Below are positions 1 through 4,780 of a DNA stretch of 6,733 bases, one piece after another. Numbering within the stretch: position 1 is the stretch's first letter; every line of letters starts with the position of its first letter. The notes below the pieces were generated by a model. The model saw only the letters and a program-made list of their open reading frames with translations, made no database searches and had not been told where the DNA came from. The translations under genes were made by a program, and so were the position numbers. This stretch comes from an uncultured Dechloromonas sp. (lineage in GTDB: Bacteria; Pseudomonadota; Gammaproteobacteria; Burkholderiales; Rhodocyclaceae), in contig CAMKYP010000216.1 in the NCBI GenBank assembly GCA_946477505.1, positions 1 to 6,733 of the forward strand, read 5' to 3'.

Positions 1-6
1 GAAAGC

Positions 7-1050
7 ATGAGCAAGGCACTGCGTTTGTCGGAGAAATGGTTCCGTTTCGGGCTGTGGATCGTGGCATTCGTGTTCGCGAGCTTCCTGATTGGATTGGGCG
101 GAACGATCGTTGCCAACCTGCCCAAGGTCGAACACCACTACACACTCGACGATTTCATCGATAAGCCGGCCGCCGAGAAGCTGCGCGCCGAACTGCGCGG
201 GTTGCAGGAAAAACGGCAGGTGGCACAGGACGCCAACGATCAGGCCCAGTTGAAGCTCAATGCTGCACGCGCCAATTCCGGAAGCGCTCACGACACTTTC
301 AACAGCTGGCTGGCGACCCGCCATGCCACCCAGCGCCCGGAGCAGGATCGCGAGCTGATCGAACGGACCCAGGCGCTCGAAGAACTGAAGATACTCGAAC
401 GCAGGGCATTGGCCGATGTCGAGCGCCAACAGCAAAGCTTGCTCGATGCCCGGCAGGCCGAGGCGAGGGCACAGCGCGACTTGCATGAACTGGAAAAGAG
501 CGCTGCCGAAAAACTGGATGTCGAGCTGCGCGATCAGGAGCTGCGTGTCTTCGGCTACCGCCTGCTGCTGACCCTGCCGCTGCTCGTCGCCGCCGGCTGG
601 CTGTTCGCCAAAAAACGCCACAGCACCTGGTGGCCATTCGTCTGGGGCTTCATCTACTTCGCGCTGTTCGCCTTCTTTGTCGAGCTGGTGCCCTATCTGC
701 CGAGCTACGGCGGGTACGTGCGCTACGTGGTTGGCATCGTCCTGACCGTTCTGGTGGGCCGCTACGCCATCGTCGCCCTCAATCGCTACCTGGAAAAACA
801 GAAGCAGGCAGAAGCGTTGCCCGATATCGAGCGGCGCAAGGAACTCAGTTACGACACGGCGCTGGCGCGGCTGGCCAAAAAGGTTTGCCCCGGTTGCGAG
901 CGGTCGGTTGATCTGGCCAATACGGCGATCGATTACTGCCCGCACTGCGGTATCTGCCTGTTCGACCACTGCGGCCAATGCAAGGAGCGGAAAAGCGCTT
1001 TCGCGCGTTTTTGCCACGCCTGCGGCGCGGTAGCGGAGCAAGGGAGTTAG
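7..1050 (+). CDS. Membrane protein with extracytoplasmic coiled coil and C-terminal double zinc ribbon (function unknown)
   Basis: I do not recognise a named family for this 347-residue protein. Residues 14-36 form a first transmembrane helix. Residues 55-178 are rich in Glu, Arg, Gln, Ala and Leu with heptad-like spacing, consistent with a long coiled coil. Three more hydrophobic helices follow at about 184-201, 207-230 and 236-257. With four helices and the N-terminus inside, the coiled coil would lie in the periplasm and the C-terminus in the cytoplasm. After a short charged helix (259-290) come two zinc-ribbon modules: C294/C297 with C311/C314, and C322/C325 with C336/C339, plus an extra C317. 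Such double ribbons usually bind zinc structurally and mediate protein or nucleic-acid contacts. Only six bases precede the ATG and the frame is open to the window edge, so a start further upstream cannot be excluded. The N-terminus MSKALRLSEKW before the helix looks natural. The gene reads toward the kinase but is separated from it by 194 bp. Confidence 0.85.
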   Translation: MSKALRLSEKWFRFGLWIVAFVFASFLIGLGGTIVANLPKVEHHYTLDDFIDKPAAEKLRAELRGLQEKRQVAQDANDQAQLKLNAARANSGSAHDTFNSWLATRHATQRPEQDRELIERTQALEELKILERRALADVERQQQSLLDARQAEARAQRDLHELEKSAAEKLDVELRDQELRVFGYRLLLTLPLLVAAGWLFAKKRHSTWWPFVWGFIYFALFAFFVELVPYLPSYGGYVRYVVGIVLTVLVGRYAIVALNRYLEKQKQAEALPDIERRKELSYDTALARLAKKVCPGCERSVDLANTAIDYCPHCGICLFDHCGQCKERKSAFARFCHACGAVAEQGS

Positions 1051-1170
1051 AGCTGGCGGCACGGCAGGCTGCAGTCAGACTACGAGGCCGTTCGCCGGCG
1101 TGTGCGCAAGCACTGCCATGCCAAATGGAAAAGTTGCGTGGAGGCCGATCTCCCGGGTAAAAAGCCCTGG

Positions 1171-1200
1171 TTGACGATGGGTTATTCATCCGTGGATACT
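1171..1200 (+). promoter_or_regulatory. Candidate sigma70 promoter upstream of the hybrid kinase
   Basis: A -35-like TTGACG (1171-1176, five of six consensus bases) is followed after 18 bp by a -10-like GATACT (1195-1200, four of six). Transcription would begin near 1207, giving a leader of roughly 38 bases before the kinase ATG at 1245. It lies in the only sizeable non-coding gap on the plus strand, where a promoter for the kinase would be expected. The match is by eye, and the spacing is one base longer than optimal. Confidence 0.4.
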
Positions 1201-1231
1201 CGGGGCACACCGATTGTCCCGTCACCTTTTT
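1201..1231 (+). terminator. Possible weak terminator or leader hairpin before the kinase
   Basis: CGGGGCA (1201-1207) pairs with TGTCCCG (1215-1221) across a 7-base loop, giving seven pairs including one G-U. Five bases later comes a run of five T (1227-1231). The gap between stem and T-run is longer than in a good intrinsic terminator. It could end transcripts from the upstream zinc-ribbon gene. It could also be a structured leader for the kinase, although the proposed start site near 1207 would fall inside the left arm. Confidence 0.22.
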
Positions 1232-1244
1232 CGCATCCGGATCA

Positions 1245-4148
1245 ATGATCGACAGCGTTTCCCGCCGCCTCGCATTTTCCATGGGGTCATTGATTCTGGC
1301 GCTGTTGCTTTTGCTCACTGCCCTCGGCTTCGTCGCCTTGCGGAATGCCACCGACGATTCCTTGTCGGTCGCCATTTGGCAGATGGCGCAGGCCCGCGCC
1401 CAGGCTCACCGGGAAATTTTTCGCCAGGCGAATGACAGCGTTCGTCGCTTGCATGGGGAACTCCTCGAGCGCCTTCAGGCGCAGAACCCGGCAACTGCCG
1501 ATCGACGTTTTTTCGAATTGTTTGCCCGTGCCAACGATGGCCTCTGGCGCCTGCGCCCGGAGCAGGTCGATACCCGCCGCGCCCCCACGCTTTACCTGCG
1601 CAATGCCGACGACGTCTCGGCCAGGCGGCGGGCGGTTGCCAGCTACGAACTGCTGCGTGAGCAGGGACCCGCGCTGGTGCCACCGTTTTTTTCGGTCTAC
1701 ATGGATTTCGTCGAGGTCGGGCTGATGGTTTACTCGCGTGACATCGACTGGGGAGCCGAGGCGACGCCGCAAACCGACAACTTCAACTATCCGACCATGG
1801 CCAACTCGCGACCGGACAAAAACCCGGAGCGTCGGCCTTTCTGGACGCCGGTCTACCTGGATAACCAGGCTGGTGCCTGGATGGTTTCGGCGATTCAGCC
1901 GCTTGACTGGCAGGGCGTATGGGTTGGTACCGTCGGACTCGACATCACGGTCGAGAGCTTGCTGACCAACGTCGATCAGAACGGTGCAACCGGCGAGTAC
2001 CACCTGATTCTCAACGACAAAAGCCAGTTGATCGCGCATCCGCAGCTTCAGCAACGGATTGTCGAGGCGGAGGGCCAGTTGGCGATTGCCACCCTTGGCG
2101 ACCCGCTGCTCGAGCAGATGGATAGGGTCATTCGCGACAGCGGGCTACCGTCCGGCGTTCAACGTTCGCCGGACGGCACGCACTGGATCGCGTGGAGCCG
2201 GATCGATGGCCTGGGGTGGTATTGGGTGACGCTGTTGCCGAAATCCGGTATCGATAGCCGGATACTGCTCGGTGCCGGGCTGCTGCTGGCGATTGGCTTG
2301 CTGCTGATTCTTCCCAGCCTGTGGCTCATGCACAGCGCCATTCAGCGCATCGTCAGTCGGCCGCTGGGCAGGATTACGCAAGCCGTCGACGCGATCGGCA
2401 AGGGCGAAAAGCCGGCGCCGATCGAGTTGCATCAAAGCGACGAACTGGGACGCCTGGCCAACGCCTTCGATGGCATGATCGCCGAGATCGCCGCCCAGCG
2501 GGCCGCCCAGCAGCAACGTACGCAGACGCTCGAAGAAGAGGTCGGGCAGCGTACGGCCGATCTGGCGCTGGCCAAGGCGCAGGCCGAGCAGGCGAGTGCC
2601 GCGAAAAGCACCTTCCTGGCCAACATGTCGCACGAGATTCGCACGCCGATGAATGCCATCCTCGGCCTGACCTACCTCCTGAGCAGCGAAGCCACACCGG
2701 CACAGGCTGACCGGCTGGGAAAGATCAACGCCGCGGGCAAGCATCTGCTTTCCATCATCAACGACATTCTCGACATCTCCAAGATTGAGGCCGGCAAATT
2801 ACAGCTGGAGCACAACGATTTCACGCTTTCGGCAGTTCTCGATCACGTGCGCTCCCTGCTTGCCGATGCCGCCAGCCAGAAGGGCGTGGAGATTCACATC
2901 GATACCGATGCGGTACCTGTCTGGTTGTGTGGTGACGTCGTGCGTCTTCGGCAGGGGGTGCTGAACTATGCCGGCAATGCGCTCAAATTCACCGAGCAGG
3001 GGCACCTGACCCTTGCTGCCAAGCTACTTGAAGAGCAAGGCGACGAACTGCTTGTGCGTTTCGAGGTGCGCGACACCGGTATCGGTATCGAGCCGGAAAA
3101 GCTGGCCACGCTGTTCCAGTCCTTCGCCCAGGCTGATGCCTCGACGACCCGGCAATTCGGGGGTACGGGACTCGGCCTCGTCATCACCCGCCGCTTGTCC
3201 GAGTTGATGGGTGGAGAGGCTGGAGCGGAGAGCATCCCCGGCAAGGGAAGCACCTTCTGGTTCACCGCTCGGCTGCAGCGTGGTCGGGGAATTCTGCCGG
3301 CAGCGATTGCTTCCGGCAGCGATGCGGAAACACGGTTGCGCGAACGGCCGAAGCGCGCCCATCTATTGCTTGCTGAAGACAACCCGATCAATCGCGAAGT
3401 GGCGCTGGAGTTGCTGCACGCCGTCAATATGCGGGTGGATGTTGCCGTGGACGGTGCCGATGCAGTCGAACTTGCTCGCCGACAGCAGTACGATCTGGTG
3501 CTGATGGACATCCAGATGCCCAATCTTGACGGGCTGGATGCGACAGCCGCCATTCGTGCCTTGCCCGGTTGGCAGGACACGCCGATCCTGGCGATGACAG
3601 CAAATGCCTTTGATGAGGACAAGGCGAGCGCCAGGCTGGCCGGTATGAACGATCACGTCGCCAAACCGGTCGAACCCGAACTGCTCTACGCCACCCTGCT
3701 GAAGTGGCTGCCAAGTTGTGCCGAAAAAGCTGCCGAAGGAAGAGTCGTGTTCGCTGAGGCACCGGCAGGAAATGAAAACGATGCTGAATTTTATGCCGGG
3801 CTTGCCCAAATCGGCGATCTCGATCTGGAAGCCGGCCTCAAGCTTGCCGGAGGCAAGCTGCCGTTTTACCGTCGCTTGTTGACACTCTTTGTCGATGCGC
3901 ATGGCGGCGATGCTGAACGGTTGGTCGAACTGCTCGACCGGCACGACACGAAAGCTGCCCAAGGTGTCGCCCATACGCTGAAGGGTGCCACCGGGAACCT
4001 GGGGGTACGACCCATTTACGACCTTGCCAGCAAGCTCGACAGTGCGCTCAAGAGCGGCGATGACGCGGGGGCTGAAGCGGCGCTGAAACAGTTGAAAGAA
4101 CGATTTCCCGTACTGATCGGTGCCTTGCGGTCGGTACTGGCGGCGTAA
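1245..4148 (+). CDS. Hybrid sensor histidine kinase (dCache-like sensor, HAMP, HisKA, HATPase, receiver, HPt)
   Basis: This 967-residue inner-membrane kinase carries a complete His-Asp-His phosphorelay. Helix 1 is at about 13-32. The extracytoplasmic sensor spans about 34-337 and looks like a double-Cache (PDC) domain, with an RRPFW segment at 196-200 and VGTVGLDI near 227-234. Helix 2 is at 340-362, then HAMP (about 363-417, including P373 and the DELG motif at 399-402) and a short coiled coil. The kinase core has the H-box phosphoacceptor H463, N-box asparagines N574 and N578, DTGIGI at 610-615 and GGTGLGL at 639-645. The receiver (about 704-825) has acidic residues E711/D712, phosphoacceptor D755, T785 and K807. 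The HPt domain (about 838-967) has H910 in an AHTLKG motif. All catalytic residues are present, so it should be active. The ATG at 1245 is the first possible start: the in-frame stop at 1158-1160 is followed by no GTG or TTG. No clear Shine-Dalgarno precedes it. No DNA-binding partner regulator is in the window, so the signal and output are unknown. Confidence 0.96.
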   Translation: MIDSVSRRLAFSMGSLILALLLLLTALGFVALRNATDDSLSVAIWQMAQARAQAHREIFRQANDSVRRLHGELLERLQAQNPATADRRFFELFARANDGLWRLRPEQVDTRRAPTLYLRNADDVSARRRAVASYELLREQGPALVPPFFSVYMDFVEVGLMVYSRDIDWGAEATPQTDNFNYPTMANSRPDKNPERRPFWTPVYLDNQAGAWMVSAIQPLDWQGVWVGTVGLDITVESLLTNVDQNGATGEYHLILNDKSQLIAHPQLQQRIVEAEGQLAIATLGDPLLEQMDRVIRDSGLPSGVQRSPDGTHWIAWSRIDGLGWYWVTLLPKSGIDSRILLGAGLLLAIGLLLILPSLWLMHSAIQRIVSRPLGRITQAVDAIGKGEKPAPIELHQSDELGRLANAFDGMIAEIAAQRAAQQQRTQTLEEEVGQRTADLALAKAQAEQASAAKSTFLANMSHEIRTPMNAILGLTYLLSSEATPAQADRLGKINAAGKHLLSIINDILDISKIEAGKLQLEHNDFTLSAVLDHVRSLLADAASQKGVEIHIDTDAVPVWLCGDVVRLRQGVLNYAGNALKFTEQGHLTLAAKLLEEQGDELLVRFEVRDTGIGIEPEKLATLFQSFAQADASTTRQFGGTGLGLVITRRLSELMGGEAGAESIPGKGSTFWFTARLQRGRGILPAAIASGSDAETRLRERPKRAHLLLAEDNPINREVALELLHAVNMRVDVAVDGADAVELARRQQYDLVLMDIQMPNLDGLDATAAIRALPGWQDTPILAMTANAFDEDKASARLAGMNDHVAKPVEPELLYATLLKWLPSCAEKAAEGRVVFAEAPAGNENDAEFYAGLAQIGDLDLEAGLKLAGGKLPFYRRLLTLFVDAHGGDAERLVELLDRHDTKAAQGVAHTLKGATGNLGVRPIYDLASKLDSALKSGDDAGAEAALKQLKERFPVLIGALRSVLAA
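2148..2176. repeat. Perfect 10-bp inverted repeat inside the kinase sensor region
   Basis: CCGTCCGGCG (2148-2157) and CGCCGGACGG (2167-2176) are exact reverse complements around a 9-base spacer that itself ends in AACGTT. In the mRNA this would form a strong GC hairpin. It lies in the coding sequence for the membrane-distal to membrane-proximal part of the sensor (about residues 302-311). No T-run follows, so it is not an intrinsic terminator. It may be chance in GC-rich coding DNA. Confidence 0.5.
3841..3859. repeat. Perfect 8-bp inverted repeat in the HPt-coding region
   Basis: AGCTTGCC (3841-3848) and GGCAAGCT (3852-3859) are exact reverse complements around a GGA loop, and encode the KLAGGKL stretch at the start of the HPt domain. 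Four T follow at 3864-3867 after a four-base gap. It resembles a weak terminator in shape but lies in the middle of an intact gene, so it is recorded only as a structural element. Confidence 0.4.
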
Positions 4149-4186
4149 AACCAGCGGGCCGCACCGGTGTAGCGTGGTAGCGCTAT

Positions 4187-4204
4187 GGGCCCTGAAACGG
4201 GCCT
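4187..4204. terminator. Small GC hairpin between the convergent genes (possible bidirectional terminator)
   Basis: GGGCCC (4187-4192) pairs with GGGCCT (4199-4204) across the loop TGAAAC, giving five GC pairs plus a G-U. It sits in the 62-bp gap between the kinase stop (4146-4148) and the stop of the minus-strand START-like gene (4211-4213), where a terminator serving both directions is expected. Neither strand has a T-run after the stem, so intrinsic termination would be weak. An 8-bp palindrome TAGCGCTA lies just beside it at 4178-4185. Confidence 0.3.
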
Positions 4205-4210
4205 GATGCG

Positions 4211-4771
4211 TCAAGAACTCGGCATTCCCCGGCGACGCAGCATTTCCCGGCCCAGGGCATTGAATTGTTCGGCCAGCTCGTGCTGCAGGAAATTGCTGCC
4301 GAGCGATGAGGGTATCCAGCTGTCGGGTTCGATTTCGATGTGATAGTCGATCAATGTTCCGCTGTCCTGCGGGCGGAGCTTCATTTCGCTGTGCATGCGC
4401 TTCGCTGAGCCGGAGATCGAGCGGGAGAGGATGCGGGTGTCGTCGATGACCTCGATGCGGCGCAGGCTTTCGAACGTCATGGAAAATGGCCCGAAGCTGA
4501 CCTTGCCGCGCTGGGCGACTTCATAGACGTTGCCATGATGCGAGACAACGCGGCTGGCCAGCACGCCGGGCATGAAATCCGCCATGTGCTCGAAGTCGGT
4601 CAGTACCTTGAGGGCGATGCCGGGCGCGACCGGGGTCTTGAGGTGCAGGGTGGCGATGTACAGGCCGTCGCGGTAGTCGACCTGCACTTCATCGTCCGTG
4701 ACAGCCCGCCCGGGGAGTGCCAGGCAGGCTATCGATAGCATCATCAGGAAGCGCAGCCGCAGCGCGTTCAT
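4211..4771 (-). CDS. Exported START-like (SRPBCC / polyketide cyclase-type) protein
   Basis: The 186-residue product begins with a signal peptide: basic MNALRLR, a hydrophobic core to about residue 20, and likely cleavage after PGRA (residue 23). A mature domain of about 160 residues remains, suggesting a periplasmic location. C16 does not sit in a good lipobox. The mature part resembles the Coq10/RatA-like branch of the SRPBCC helix-grip fold: a LTDFEHMADFMPGV segment near 58-71, several beta strands, and a long C-terminal helix (about 160-180). These proteins usually bind a hydrophobic ligand such as a lipid or quinone and need no catalytic residues, so the ligand cannot be read from sequence. 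A longer frame opens at 4843, but that start would overlap the RND gene by 65 bp and lose the N-terminal signal. The start at 4771 has GAGG five bases upstream and follows the RND stop by 7 bp, implying one transcript and coupled translation. Confidence 0.85.
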   Translation of the reverse strand: MNALRLRFLMMLSIACLALPGRAVTDDEVQVDYRDGLYIATLHLKTPVAPGIALKVLTDFEHMADFMPGVLASRVVSHHGNVYEVAQRGKVSFGPFSMTFESLRRIEVIDDTRILSRSISGSAKRMHSEMKLRPQDSGTLIDYHIEIEPDSWIPSSLGSNFLQHELAEQFNALGREMLRRRGMPSS

Positions 4772-4776
4772 CAGAA

Positions 4777-4780
4777 CCTC
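4777..4780 (-). promoter_or_regulatory. Shine-Dalgarno overlapping the RND stop codon
   Basis: On the minus strand the bases read ATTGAGGTTCTG followed by the ATG at 4771. The GAGG lies five bases before the ATG and overlaps the TGA stop of the RND pump (4779-4781). This decides the start of the START-like gene and suggests that ribosomes finishing the pump can reinitiate on the small gene. Confidence 0.65.

Noticed and set aside
1118..1174. Eighteen-codon frame beginning MPNGKVAW in the intergenic gap
   Set aside because: It has no Shine-Dalgarno, its end runs into the proposed -35 box, and nothing about the peptide suggests a leader peptide.
845..1375. Minus-strand 176-codon frame spanning the 1051-1244 gap
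   Set aside because: It covers the 3' end of the zinc-ribbon gene and the kinase start in antisense, and the translation has low-complexity Arg/Ser/Ala composition with no domain.
1287..2054. Long minus-strand open frame (255 codons) opposite the kinase sensor region
   Set aside because: It lies wholly antisense to a gene with clear domain homology, its translation shows no recognisable domain, and GC-rich coding DNA often leaves long antisense frames open.
3297..3323. Eleven-base direct repeat CCGGCAGCGAT (3297-3307 and 3313-3323)
   Set aside because: It lies in the linker between ATPase and receiver domains with a 16-base period that is not a multiple of three, so it is not a protein repeat. 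It is probably chance in Ala/Ser/Gly-rich linker codons.
3363..4214. Minus-strand 283-codon frame opposite the receiver and HPt region
   Set aside because: It is antisense to conserved receiver and HPt motifs, shows no domain of its own and has no convincing ribosome site.
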